Origin: Syntrophaceae bacterium UBA2280
GTDB lineage: Bacteria > Desulfobacterota > Syntrophia > Syntrophales > Smithellaceae
Assembly (NCBI GenBank): GCA_002347685.1
Contig: DDWS01000066.1
Span: forward strand, 245,863 to 309,862
Direction of reading: 5' to 3'
DNA: 64,000 nucleotides
Shown here: positions 34,363 through 42,971 of the stretch, piece after piece
Numbering within the stretch: the first letter of the stretch is position 1
How the letters are laid out: the number at the start of each line of letters is the position of its first letter
Notes under the pieces: generated by a model
Seen by the model: the letters and a program-made list of their open reading frames with translations, nothing else
Databases searched by the model: none
What the model was told of the DNA's origin: nothing
Made by a program: the position numbers and the translations under genes

Positions 34363-36810
34363 TCATCCCTTAAATCCCATTGTTGCCAAGTGCGTTTTTA
34401 CTTTCCGCCCCAACTGGCTGACTTCACCTTCGAGGCTTGGCAGCGGTGTCTCGTAGCGTTCGGCCAGTTCTTTGATGCGCTGGGTAAGACGGTGGCTGAT
34501 GTTGTCCATCTCCGTGTGGATGCGTTGCTCCATGTTGTGCATCCATTTCTTCTCCACCACGATGGTCTTTATTTCATTGATGCTCAGATTCGGGTATTGA
34601 GTAATGACTTTCTTCTCCAGTCCGGCTAATGCTGTTTTTATTTTTGCCTTTACCTCGGCTTCTTCTTCCATGTGTTTTTTATACTTTTGCAGCATATCGT
34701 ATTCTTCGGCATTGTCGGCATTGCGTTTGCCGATGTCCTTGATGGCTGTCTGTAAATTCTTTTTACTAATCTTTTGCTTGTCATCCATCGCCTCTGCCAG
34801 AAGACCGTCTTCGCCGCCGTGTTCATCCCGCAGTTCGTCCATCGTGGCATTCAGCGTTTCGGCTTGCGCCTCCATTTCGTCAATGGCTTTTCGTTCCTTG
34901 GCAAAATATTCCTGAATGATTAACGCTGGCGGTATCAATGTGCCTTCCAGTCCTTCGATACCTGCCACCTGTTTTATTACTTCCTTGTCGCCTTTCTTGG
35001 TTTTCTTTTCTATGCGTTTGACTTCGTTGCCGGCCTTCCAGCCATCTGCTGCCAGTTCGTAAAAATCGTCCTGCATCATCTCAGCCCAGTAATCCATCAG
35101 ATGTTGATACATGGCGTATTTGTCGGTGAGTTGCTTGTTTTCATAATGCGCCAACAGGTTTTCAGAAATGAGGTGTATCTCTTTTTTGGGTTTCAATCCC
35201 TTGTCCAATGCCTTGGTATAGGCAGCAGTTTCGGTTCTCCATTTTTTAAATACTTCATCCATCTGTTTGCCGAAGACGGTAAATTCTGGATGGTTGAAAA
35301 TGGTGTTCTTAATTTCGTCTGGGGCAATACACAATGCGGAATAGTTGGCTCGTTTGCTGGGTTGGAATAAAGTGCTTCTCAGCGTCGGATAAACCTGCCA
35401 GTAATGGCTTAAATCATCAATGTCCCGATTGGGAATATCGCCCAGCAGATGGGCTTCAATGTCCTGCAAGTCTTCTTCTTCCTGGCTGTCAATGTACCTT
35501 GGAATGTTCAGATTGAAGTCGTTTTTCGGGTCGGCAATTTCCGCAATAGGAATAATCCGTGAATACTTGGGTGTTTCAATGCGGTTGTTAAAAGTGTCCA
35601 CGATTTTGTGGATGTCCTGCTCGCGCAGGCGGTTTTTGTTGCCGTCTTTGATAAAGCCCTTGCTGGCATCAATCATAAAGATGCTGTCGCGCTTGTCGGC
35701 GTCTTCCTTATCCAGCACAACCAAACAGGCGGCAATACCCGTTCCATAAAACAAGTTGGGCGGCAAACCGATAATGCCTTTGATGTAACCTTTTTGGATA
35801 ATCTTTTTGCGGATGTCCGCTTCGGCATTGCCGCGGAACAACACACCTAAGGGCATAACAATGCAACCCTTACCTTTTGATTTGAGGGATTTAATCAGGT
35901 GCAAGAGAAAGGCAAAGTCGCCATTCTTTTTAGGCGGCACAGCATCATAACCATCAAAGCGTTTATAAAGGTCATTGTTCGGGTCCAGACCGTTCATCCA
36001 GGACTTGTAGCTGAAGGGCGGATTGGAAACGCCGTAATCAAATTGTTTGAGTTCGCCGGTGGTTTCATCGGTGAATTGCGGCGAGGCCAGGGTATTGCCC
36101 TGCACAATATCGGCATCGGGGTTGCCATGCAGCCACATATTCATCACGGCCAGGGCGCGGGTCGCGTTGTCGTTTTCCTGCCCGTAAATGGTAATGCCGT
36201 GCGGCGCTTCATCCGCCGATTTTAAAAGCAAGGAACCGGAACCGGTGGTGGGGTCATAAAGTGATTCCGTTTGGCTTATGGATTTGCTGATGCCGATGAC
36301 TTTGGCCATGATACGGGAAACTTCGGAAGGCGTGTAAAATTGGCCTTTGCTCTTTCCACTTTCCGTAGCGAAGTGCCGCATCAGGTATTCGTAAGCATCA
36401 CCGAGCAAATCATCATTTTCCGCCCGGTTGCCGCTGAAATCAAGTTCTGACTTTTCAAAGATTTCAAGAAGGTGGCTCAGTTTATCGACTTTATCTTTCC
36501 CTTTACCCAGTTTTTCATCATCATTAAAGTCCGCAACAGTTATCACACCCGTCAGGCCGTTGGCCTGGGCAAATGCTCCAATAATCTTGTTAATTTTGTC
36601 GCCAATGTCCGACTTGCCTTTATGCTTTACCATATCGTAGAAGCTGGCATCCGGGGGAATCTCAATCAATGGGTCTTTCTTGTCGGATACATATTTCATA
36701 AACAGCATCACCAGCACATAGTCCTTGTATTGGCTGGCATCCATGCTGCCGCGCAGTTCATCACAACTTGCCCAAAGTGAGCTGTATAATTCTGATTTCT
36801 TAATGGCCAT
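34363..36810 (-). CDS. hsdM: Type I restriction enzyme, M (methyltransferase) subunit
   Basis: N6-adenine methyltransferase subunit, 815 aa from the Met of MAIKKSELY. HsdM N-terminal helices (SLWASCDELRGSMDASQYKD) precede SAM motif I (DPTTGSGSLL) and catalytic motif IV NPPF (GVSNPPFSYKSW). It is longer than the ~500 aa classical HsdM because of a C-terminal helical extension of about 300 residues with a coiled coil. It is the first gene of the restriction operon. The promoter should lie in 36811-37130. Confidence 0.93.
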   Translation of the reverse strand: MAIKKSELYSSLWASCDELRGSMDASQYKDYVLVMLFMKYVSDKKDPLIEIPPDASFYDMVKHKGKSDIGDKINKIIGAFAQANGLTGVITVADFNDDEKLGKGKDKVDKLSHLLEIFEKSELDFSGNRAENDDLLGDAYEYLMRHFATESGKSKGQFYTPSEVSRIMAKVIGISKSISQTESLYDPTTGSGSLLLKSADEAPHGITIYGQENDNATRALAVMNMWLHGNPDADIVQGNTLASPQFTDETTGELKQFDYGVSNPPFSYKSWMNGLDPNNDLYKRFDGYDAVPPKKNGDFAFLLHLIKSLKSKGKGCIVMPLGVLFRGNAEADIRKKIIQKGYIKGIIGLPPNLFYGTGIAACLVVLDKEDADKRDSIFMIDASKGFIKDGNKNRLREQDIHKIVDTFNNRIETPKYSRIIPIAEIADPKNDFNLNIPRYIDSQEEEDLQDIEAHLLGDIPNRDIDDLSHYWQVYPTLRSTLFQPSKRANYSALCIAPDEIKNTIFNHPEFTVFGKQMDEVFKKWRTETAAYTKALDKGLKPKKEIHLISENLLAHYENKQLTDKYAMYQHLMDYWAEMMQDDFYELAADGWKAGNEVKRIEKKTKKGDKEVIKQVAGIEGLEGTLIPPALIIQEYFAKERKAIDEMEAQAETLNATMDELRDEHGGEDGLLAEAMDDKQKISKKNLQTAIKDIGKRNADNAEEYDMLQKYKKHMEEEAEVKAKIKTALAGLEKKVITQYPNLSINEIKTIVVEKKWMHNMEQRIHTEMDNISHRLTQRIKELAERYETPLPSLEGEVSQLGRKVKTHLATMGFKG

Positions 36811-36855
36811 TATGGTTTCTTTCTGACTGAAATAATTTACTTTCTTAGCCGACAA

Positions 36856-37130
36856 AAGCCGGTGGAACGACGCCTGGGACGTTCATCATAATATCAATCA
36901 ACTTCTATTAATGATAAACAGCGCCATATTTTCACATCCCCGCATTACTTCTTTTCAGTCGTTAAATTAAAAACCAATTTGATAATAAATTCTTTTTCCG
37001 ATGGTATGCTGGCGGCGATCATCTGTTGACGTGTTGTCAGGCCTTGATGTATCAGTTTTCTGCTCCCGATATTCTTTTACTTTCAATTGCCCGCCATATT
37101 ACAACTTCCTGAAAGCATTGCAAGGGAAAA
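36856..37130. other. Intergenic region upstream of hsdM
   Basis: AT-rich and without a convincing gene. It should contain the hsdM promoter on the minus strand, but I see no site clear enough to call. It ends at the heptamer array starting 37131. Confidence 0.3.
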
Positions 37131-37193
37131 GGTAATTGGTGGATGGTGAATGGTGAATGGCAGATGGTGAAAAGACAGAAGTGACAAGTGACA
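37131..37193 (+). repeat. Heptamer array, GGTGAAT then AGTGACA type
   Basis: Nine in-phase heptamers: GGTAATT, GGTGGAT, GGTGAAT, GGTGAAT, GGCAGAT, GGTGAAA, AGACAGA, AGTGACA, AGTGACA. It lies between the restriction operon and the second AbiE pair. Confidence 0.85.
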
Positions 37194-37529
37194 CTACCCC
37201 CGGCTCGTGTGCGCTTTAGGGTATTGTGCTACCCCTCTCCCCGGCATTCGCAGGACTTTGGGGCACAAATGGGGGACAAAGTGACGCTGATGGATGAAGC
37301 GCTGAAGCTAACCTACGAATCGCTCAAAAAGGTGAAAGGCGGAGAAGTAAAGAAAGTGTTTATTGGCCTAAGGTCTTAAAATATAAGTTCCTGTAATGCG
37401 GCTGATCACTGCAATGCACGGTCGTGGCTTGACCGGTGAACACAAAGCACCATGGGCCTGGTGGCGCCCCCGCCAGGCTGCCAAAAAATGCGCGTGCACA
37501 CATCTTTAAGATAATGCTTGCAGAATCTT

Positions 37530-37575
37530 ACTAAATATATATAATTAGCGAAAATGATAATTTAATATATTTAGT
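37530..37575. promoter_or_regulatory. Inverted-repeat operator in front of the second abiE pair
   Basis: ACTAAATATAT and its exact reverse complement ATATATTTAGT are separated by 24 bp and end 6 bp before the abiEi ATG (37582). The arms extend imperfectly inward (TAATTA / TAATTT). Position and form match an AbiEi autoregulatory site. The sequence is unrelated to the operator of the first pair. Confidence 0.6.
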
Positions 37576-37581
37576 GTAGCC

Positions 37582-38163
37582 ATGAACAACTTAGATGACC
37601 TGGGAAAAAAAGTTTTTTTCACGCTGGATGATATTGCCCGGGCGTTCGACATTCAGCCGCCATCGGCCCGTGTGCTGGCCAGCCGTTATGTCCGGCGGGG
37701 ATTGCTCATCCGTTTCAAGAATAATTTCTACACCACGGCCTGGAGATATGACACTCTGACGCGCCGCGAGCTTTTCAAAATCGCCAATGTTCTGCAAGTG
37801 CCGTCCTATATTTCTTTAATGACGGCGCTTGCATACTATGATGTCACCACACAGGTGCAACAAAACTTCTATGAAAGCGTGTGTCTGAAGCGAACGGTTT
37901 CCTATTCTGTCCGCGACAGCATTTTTCAATACACAAAAATAGCGGGTGCCTGCTACGGCGGTTTTGTCCGAAGTGACGGGATTTTTATGGCGACGCCGGA
38001 AAAGGCCTTCATGGATGCGGCCTACCTTTACTCGTTCGGTAAATACAAATTTGACGTGGCTTCGCTGGACATGAACAAGCTGGATATGAAGAAATTAAAA
38101 AGCCTGCTCAAAGATTATCCGGCAAAAACAAAGGAAACGGTGAAGAGACTGTGCGCGATCTGA
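37582..38163 (+). CDS. AbiEi-like antitoxin / regulator, second pair
   Basis: A 193 aa protein with an N-terminal winged helix (FTLDDIARAFDIQPPSARVLAS, then YVRRGLLIRFKNNFYTT) and the AbiEi-like middle block YISLMTALAYYDVTTQV, ending with MATPEKAFMDAAYL. It is the probable antitoxin and autorepressor of the pair. It overlaps the downstream nucleotidyltransferase by 13 nt. Only distant similarity to the abiEi at 33.7 kb is seen, so this is an independent system. Confidence 0.75.
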   Translation: MNNLDDLGKKVFFTLDDIARAFDIQPPSARVLASRYVRRGLLIRFKNNFYTTAWRYDTLTRRELFKIANVLQVPSYISLMTALAYYDVTTQVQQNFYESVCLKRTVSYSVRDSIFQYTKIAGACYGGFVRSDGIFMATPEKAFMDAAYLYSFGKYKFDVASLDMNKLDMKKLKSLLKDYPAKTKETVKRLCAI

Positions 38164-38822
38164 TTTTGCATGAACAATTCGAGCTGGAAATTCTGTCCCG
38201 GCTTCAAAGTGGACGGTTCCTGGGTGCGCTAATCTTCACCGGGGGAACGATGCTGCGCCTATGCCATGGCCTGGACCGCTATTCTGTGGATTTGGATTTC
38301 TGGGCAGCCAAAGATGGTGTGGACTGGATGAAATACGCCCGCAGACTGGAGGCGCACTTGTCGCAGGATTATAAAATTGTCGATGCGGCTAATAAGCGAT
38401 TTAGCCTTGTGGTTGAACTGAAGTCGGCGTCATACCCGCGTTCGCTGAAAATGGAGGTCCGTAAAGAAGTCAAACGCGTGAAAACCGAAACAAGCATTGC
38501 CTACAGCCCGAATGCCAGCATACAGGTATTGCTGAAAACCGTGACACTCGGACATATGATGAAGTCAAAAATTGAGGCCTTCCTCGACCGCGCGGAAATC
38601 CGCGATGCTTACGATCTGGAGTTCCTCATTAAAAGAGGTGTTCCTGTTTCCGCAGATGCTGAAACTGTCGCACGTCTGCTTGCGGGCTTGGAAAAACTCG
38701 GCAAAAAGGATTATTCCGTCAAGCTCGGAACGCTGCTCCCTGCCGATTTGCGCAATTACTATCGGGAAAATGGATTTCGGATACTGAAAACACATTTACA
38801 AGACAGGTTGAACAAGCTCTGA
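38151..38822 (+). CDS. AbiEii-like nucleotidyltransferase toxin, second pair
   Basis: A 223 aa nucleotidyltransferase. The core is IFTGGTMLRLCHGLDRYSVDLDFW, giving GGT and the DLD metal-binding pair (about residues 31-50). A later EIRDAYDLEFLIKRG block is typical of AbiEii/DUF1814 proteins. It starts at a GTG inside the antitoxin gene. It is shorter than the first AbiEii (338 aa), so it represents a different subfamily. Confidence 0.8.
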   Translation: MRDLILHEQFELEILSRLQSGRFLGALIFTGGTMLRLCHGLDRYSVDLDFWAAKDGVDWMKYARRLEAHLSQDYKIVDAANKRFSLVVELKSASYPRSLKMEVRKEVKRVKTETSIAYSPNASIQVLLKTVTLGHMMKSKIEAFLDRAEIRDAYDLEFLIKRGVPVSADAETVARLLAGLEKLGKKDYSVKLGTLLPADLRNYYRENGFRILKTHLQDRLNKL

Positions 38823-38920
38823 AATCATCTTAAAAAAGCGCGGTTGTGTCTTGACGGGCGGTTATAAAACGCAATTGTCCTGGCGGCACTTCACACGGAT
38901 GCAACAGGTTGAAAAACTAA

Positions 38921-38949
38921 TTGACAGGCGGATGCCTTTCATTTATGCT
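38921..38949 (+). promoter_or_regulatory. Sigma-70 promoter of marR
   Basis: TTGACA at 38921-38926, 17-bp spacer, TATGCT at 38944-38949. Start of transcription is expected near 38957, about 30 bp before the marR ATG. The near-direct repeats GCACACAAG and GCACACGAG follow and could be an operator. Confidence 0.6.
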
Positions 38950-38986
38950 AGCACACAAGTAAGTTGCACACGAGGATGTTGGCAGC

Positions 38987-39463
38987 ATGATGCAGAAAAC
39001 CGATTGCATTTTCTTTCAGTTCGCCAAGGCTTATCAGCTTTCCAGCCGGTTTCTCACCTCGAAGGTTTCGCAGCTCAACCTCACCGCCGTTCAGGCCATG
39101 GTTTTGGGATTTCTGACGGAGGAAGACCAGATCACCTCCAGCGAACTGGGCAAGCGCACGGAACTCGACTCCGCTACACTCACAGGAATTCTTGATCGAC
39201 TGGAGGCAGCGGGATATCTCGAACGCAAGAGCAATCCCGACGATCGCCGCTCCATCCACATTCATCTGACCTCGAAAGGCAAGGCGCTGGGCCTCAAGGC
39301 CTCGCAATTGCTCACCCGCGCCAATCAGGAATTCCTGCAGGTGCTGACGGACAAACAAAAAAAGGAACTTCGCGAGATCATACAAACCCTGCGTCTTTCC
39401 AAACCGCGTCTGCAAGACGCAAACGCAGATCCCGGCGCATCCGCCGGAGAAAGGCAACGATGA
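38987..39463 (+). CDS. MarR-family transcriptional regulator
   Basis: A 158 aa winged-helix repressor-type protein: TSSELGKRTELDSATLTGILDRLEAAGYLERKSNPDDRRSIHIHLT is the MarR wHTH and wing (about residues 47-92; the DDRRS wing is diagnostic). Its stop overlaps the start of the molybdoenzyme gene by 4 nt, so it likely regulates that gene in response to a ligand of unknown nature. Confidence 0.88.
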   Translation: MMQKTDCIFFQFAKAYQLSSRFLTSKVSQLNLTAVQAMVLGFLTEEDQITSSELGKRTELDSATLTGILDRLEAAGYLERKSNPDDRRSIHIHLTSKGKALGLKASQLLTRANQEFLQVLTDKQKKELREIIQTLRLSKPRLQDANADPGASAGERQR

Positions 39464-41697
39464 TGGGAACGATTCATAAAACCGGCTGTGTGCTGTGCGC
39501 GCAAAATTGCGGTCTGGAAGTCGAGGTGGAGAGTAACCGCATTGTCAAGGTGAAAGCGGACAAGTCCAACGCCAAAAGCGAAGGCTATGTCTGCCGCAAA
39601 GGGCTGAATATTGCGTATCATCAGCATAATGCCGACCGTCTTAAATACCCCTTGAAAAAAGTCGGGGATAAATTTGAGCGGATTTCCTGGGATCAGGCCA
39701 TCGATGAAATTGCAGACAAGCTCAAAAGCATCGTCGGGCAGCACGGCCCCCGCTCGTTTGCCTACATGGGGGCTAGCACGCAGGGATGTCATTTCGAAGC
39801 GGCCTTCGGGGTCCGCCTGATGCGGGGACTGGGCTCTCAGTATCACTATGGCGCCCTGGCCCAGGAGTTCGCCGGAGCCTTCTGGGTGATCGGGCGCACG
39901 CACGGACGCCAGTATCTTCATGACGGCCCCGACGTCGATGACACCGATGTTCTTTTGACATTCGGCTGGAACGGCATGCAGAGCCACCAGATTCCACAGG
40001 CCCCCCGCAAGCTTCAGCGCCTCTCCAGAGATAAAGACAAAATGCTGATCGTGGTCGATCCGCGACTTTCCGAAACGGCAAAGCTTGCCGACATTCATCT
40101 GCGAATCCGCCCCGGCACGGACGCGCTGCTGATCAAATCGATGATTGCCATCATCCTGAAAGAAGGCTGGGACAATAAAGATTATCTCGCAAACCATACG
40201 TCGGGCTTCAATTCCGTAAAAGGCTATTTCGATAATTTCGACGTCCGTGCCGCCATCTCGGTGTGCGAACTCGACTATGAATCGGTTTATGAAGTCGCGA
40301 GGCACTATGCCACGCGTAAATCGTCGCTGCGCTACGATCTGGGCATTTTCATGGGACGCCACAGCGGGCTCAACTCTTATTTGATCGTGATCCTCATGGC
40401 GATCTGCGGCAGGCTCTGCGTGCCGGGCGGCAATGTGATTCCCGGCCACATGATGCCCATCGGCTCTCACACGGACGAAAGAGACCCGAAAGTCTGGCGG
40501 GCCGTGGCAACCAATGCTTTCCCGGTTTGCGGCGTTTTCCCGCCGAACGTCATGCCCGAAGAAATCCTCTCCGATCATCCCGAAAGACTGCGGGCGGTTC
40601 TGGTGACCGGTTCCAACCCGCTGCGCTCGTATGCGGACACCACCGCGTATGAAAAAGCCTTTGCCCGCCTCGACCTTCTGGTTACGGGAGAAATCGCCAT
40701 GACGGAAACGGCGGCGCTTTCGCATTATGTGCTGCCGTCGCGCACCGGCTACGAATCCTGGGACGGCACGTTTTTTCCGATGACCTATCCCGGCATTCAT
40801 TTTCAAATGCGCCGGCCGATTGTTGAACCGGACGGCGAGCAACTGGAACTGGGAGAAATTCATCTGCGGATCGCCGATAAGATGGGATTGATTCCGCCGA
40901 TTCCGGAAAGCCTTTATCAGGCAGCCTTTGAAAGCCGGCCGGTCTTTGCCAAAGCCCTGATGGAGTATGCCGTCACGGAACCGAAGGCTCTTTCAGCCAT
41001 GCCGTTCATCCTGGGAAAGACGCTGGGTAAAGCCCTGGGATCTGTCCATCTGGCGGCGCTTTGGGGTATGCTGCAGGTCGCTCCCAAGGAGCTTTACAAA
41101 AATGCCGTCCGGGCGGGCTTTACGTCGGGTCCTGCTTTAGGCGAGGAAATCTTCCAGTCGATTTGCGATCATCCTGAAGGCATCTTCGTGGGCAAGATTG
41201 ATCCGGACAACAATTTTGCCCAGGTCAAAACCGAGGACGGCAAAATTAACCTGCACATTCCCGAACTGCTCGATGAATTGAAAACCATCGAAGCCCGACA
41301 GGAAGAAGCGGCGCTTGTGCTCCCCGCCGGGTTACCGCTGATTCTCATGGCCGGCCGTCACATGAGCATGAACGCGAATACCAACCTGCGTGATCCGGCG
41401 TGGAACGAAGGCAAGCGCGCCTGCACGCTGACCATGCATCCCGACGATGCGGCGGCTCTGAATGTAAAAGACGGACATACGGTGCGGGTCACCACGGAAG
41501 CGGGCACGGAAGAAATCGAACTGGAAATCACGGAAACGGCCAGGCCAGGCCATGTGGTCATGCCGCACGGGTTCGGCCTGATTTACGACGGCACTCAATA
41601 CGGCGCAAACGTCAACCGCCTGACGAAAAACACACACCGCGACCAGTTCGGCACCCCCCTGCATCGCTATGTCCCCTGCCGGGTTGATGCACTGTAG
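39460..41697 (+). CDS. Molybdopterin oxidoreductase (DMSO reductase superfamily)
   Basis: A 745 aa catalytic subunit. The N-terminal 4Fe-4S site is CVLCAQNCGLEVE (C-x2-C-x3-C, residues 10-17) plus GYVCRKG at about 47. The Mo-bisPGD domains follow (LTFGWNGMQSH, VVDPRLSETAKLADIHLRIRPGTD). The C-terminal dinucleotide domain is LILMAGRHMSMNANTN and MHPDDAAALNVKDGHTV. In the region where family members carry the Cys, Ser or Sec ligand to Mo, I see ALAQEFAG and no obvious ligand. No Tat signal, electron-transfer or membrane subunit is adjacent, so it may act alone in the cytoplasm. Substrate unknown. Confidence 0.8.
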   Translation: MMGTIHKTGCVLCAQNCGLEVEVESNRIVKVKADKSNAKSEGYVCRKGLNIAYHQHNADRLKYPLKKVGDKFERISWDQAIDEIADKLKSIVGQHGPRSFAYMGASTQGCHFEAAFGVRLMRGLGSQYHYGALAQEFAGAFWVIGRTHGRQYLHDGPDVDDTDVLLTFGWNGMQSHQIPQAPRKLQRLSRDKDKMLIVVDPRLSETAKLADIHLRIRPGTDALLIKSMIAIILKEGWDNKDYLANHTSGFNSVKGYFDNFDVRAAISVCELDYESVYEVARHYATRKSSLRYDLGIFMGRHSGLNSYLIVILMAICGRLCVPGGNVIPGHMMPIGSHTDERDPKVWRAVATNAFPVCGVFPPNVMPEEILSDHPERLRAVLVTGSNPLRSYADTTAYEKAFARLDLLVTGEIAMTETAALSHYVLPSRTGYESWDGTFFPMTYPGIHFQMRRPIVEPDGEQLELGEIHLRIADKMGLIPPIPESLYQAAFESRPVFAKALMEYAVTEPKALSAMPFILGKTLGKALGSVHLAALWGMLQVAPKELYKNAVRAGFTSGPALGEEIFQSICDHPEGIFVGKIDPDNNFAQVKTEDGKINLHIPELLDELKTIEARQEEAALVLPAGLPLILMAGRHMSMNANTNLRDPAWNEGKRACTLTMHPDDAAALNVKDGHTVRVTTEAGTEEIELEITETARPGHVVMPHGFGLIYDGTQYGANVNRLTKNTHRDQFGTPLHRYVPCRVDAL

Positions 41698-41723
41698 GAT
41701 AAAAAGCCGCAGTCGAGAGATCT

Positions 41724-41746
41724 GCCCGGGGCCCAAGGCCCTGGGC
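41724..41746. terminator. Strong hairpin between convergent genes
   Basis: GCCCGGGGCC-CAA-GGCCCTGGGC is a 10-bp stem (one G-T pair) with a 3-nt loop, 26 bp after the molybdoenzyme stop. There is no T-tract, so termination would be inefficient or Rho-aided. A heptamer array begins at the next base. Confidence 0.5.
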
Positions 41747-41802
41747 ACTGACTTCTGCCCTCTGACTTCTGCACTCTGACCTCCGACCTCCGACCTCTGT
41801 CC
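41747..41802 (+). repeat. Heptamer array, TCTGACC type
   Basis: Eight in-phase heptamers: ACTGACT, TCTGCCC, TCTGACT, TCTGCAC, TCTGACC, TCCGACC, TCCGACC, TCTGTCC. It fills the gap between the convergent molybdoenzyme and CRP-like genes and ends exactly at the latter's stop codon. Confidence 0.85.
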
Positions 41803-42483
41803 CTACCCCTCCCCCTCCGCCAGCCCTGCAAGCCGTTTTCTGTCCAGAATCGTGATGCTCCGCCCCGAAGTCGCTAAAATGCCGTCCTCTGCCAGTTTTC
41901 TGAGCGCACGGGAAAGCGCCTCGGGCGTCGCGCCCAGAATTTTAGCCAGTTCCCGCTGTGTAATGGTCAATTCGATCCGGTTGGTCCTTGCATCTTCCTT
42001 CGACGGGTCATGCAGGAGGAAGGAAGCCAGCCTGCCCGGAATTTCCTTGAGCGATAAAGACTCGATGAGGTTCATTGAATCTTTGAGTCGCTGCGACAGA
42101 ATGAAAATAATGTTGAGCAAAAGGGCCGGCTCCTGCCGGGCCACCGTTTCCACAAGCAGCCCCGGAATCAGAAGAACCAGACTTTCTTCAATCGCCATGG
42201 CGCTGGCCGGAAACGAATCCGTAGCAAAAGCGGTGCACAAACCAAACGGGTCTCCCGGCCCAAGAAGCTGCAGGGTCTGCTCCTTGCCGAAAGACGAACT
42301 GCGGTAGAGTTTGAGCTGTCCGGAAACGACAACATAAAACGACCGGATTGGATCGTCCTCGCCTAAAACCATTTCTCCCGGTTTGAATTTCTTATACAGG
42401 CCCTGGGTCGTCAGAACTTGAATGTTTTCCGCGGAAACGCCCTGAAAAAGAGGAATGTCCTTTATGGGTCTGCCGGTTTCCAT
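41803..42483 (-). CDS. CRP/FNR-family transcriptional regulator
   Basis: A 226 aa regulator with an N-terminal cyclic-nucleotide-binding-like beta roll (IPLFQGVSAENIQVL ... FYVVVSGQLKLYR) and a C-terminal HTH (ITQRELAKILGATPEALSRALRKL). The recognition helix carries E-x-x-S-R, the residues FNR uses to read TTGAT. A perfect TTGAT-N4-ATCAA box lies 20 bp upstream of its start. It has only one Cys, so no FNR-type iron-sulfur cluster; sensing must differ (for example a DNR-like or CooA-like haem or ligand). Divergent from thioredoxin. A copy of part of this gene is embedded in the pseudogene at 43.0 kb. Confidence 0.87.
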   Translation of the reverse strand: METGRPIKDIPLFQGVSAENIQVLTTQGLYKKFKPGEMVLGEDDPIRSFYVVVSGQLKLYRSSSFGKEQTLQLLGPGDPFGLCTAFATDSFPASAMAIEESLVLLIPGLLVETVARQEPALLLNIIFILSQRLKDSMNLIESLSLKEIPGRLASFLLHDPSKEDARTNRIELTITQRELAKILGATPEALSRALRKLAEDGILATSGRSITILDRKRLAGLAEGEG

Positions 42484-42503
42484 ATAAAAATAATTCTCCC
42501 ATG

Positions 42504-42517
42504 TTGATTCAGATCAA
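42504..42517. promoter_or_regulatory. Perfect FNR/DNR-type binding site
   Basis: TTGATTCAGATCAA matches the consensus TTGAT-N4-ATCAA exactly. It lies in the 134-bp divergent region between the CRP/FNR-type gene and thioredoxin, so it can serve autoregulation and trx control. Confidence 0.8.
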
Positions 42518-42617
42518 TGACGCCTTACCGGCTATGCGGTAAGAACAAATCGAAAAGTGGTGTATTTTTAACACAGACAGACAGGAAAATAAATCAATTA
42601 ACCAAGGAGATAGAAAA

Positions 42618-42953
42618 ATGAGTCATTCAGAATTAGTCCTACACGCGGACGACAGCAACTTCAACACGGTGGTTTTGAAAGAAACCAAACCGACACTCGT
42701 CGATTTCTGGGCGCCCTGGTGCGGACCGTGTAGGGCAATCGGTCCGATCCTGGAAGAACTTGCGGCAAAGTATACGCAAAAGGCAAACGTGGTTAAGGTG
42801 AATGTGGACGATAACCCGGTGACGGCATCCCAGTATGGCGTCCGCAGCATTCCCACCCTGATGGTTGTAAAGGACGGCAAGGTGCAGGAAACACAGGTGG
42901 GAATGGTTTCAAAAAACGAGCTGGCGGTGATCCTGGACCGCCATATCAACTAG
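42618..42953 (+). CDS. Thioredoxin
   Basis: A 111 aa cytoplasmic dithiol reductant. The active site is FWAPWCGPCRAIGP (WCGPC, about residues 35-39), and cis-Pro lies in SIPTLMVVKDG. AAGGAG precedes the ATG. It is likely under the FNR/DNR box upstream. The short gene that once followed it (42972) is broken. Confidence 0.93.
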   Translation: MSHSELVLHADDSNFNTVVLKETKPTLVDFWAPWCGPCRAIGPILEELAAKYTQKANVVKVNVDDNPVTASQYGVRSIPTLMVVKDGKVQETQVGMVSKNELAVILDRHIN

Positions 42954-42971
42954 CGGCAAAAGGAGAAATAC

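Noticed and set aside
37131..37193. CRISPR-like repeat array
   Set aside because: Units are contiguous 7-mers with no spacers and no cas genes; it belongs with the other heptamer arrays.
37188..37379. A 63-codon plus-strand frame after the heptamer array
   Set aside because: Starts inside the repeat, has no ribosome-binding site, and its first half looks non-coding. The second half (MGDKVTLMDEALKLTYESLK) could be debris of an unknown gene, but evidence is too thin.
39325..40863. A 512-codon minus-strand open frame
   Set aside because: Antisense of the molybdoenzyme gene, whose Fe-S and MGD motifs are on the plus strand; the protein is Arg/His/Gly-rich with no recognisable features.
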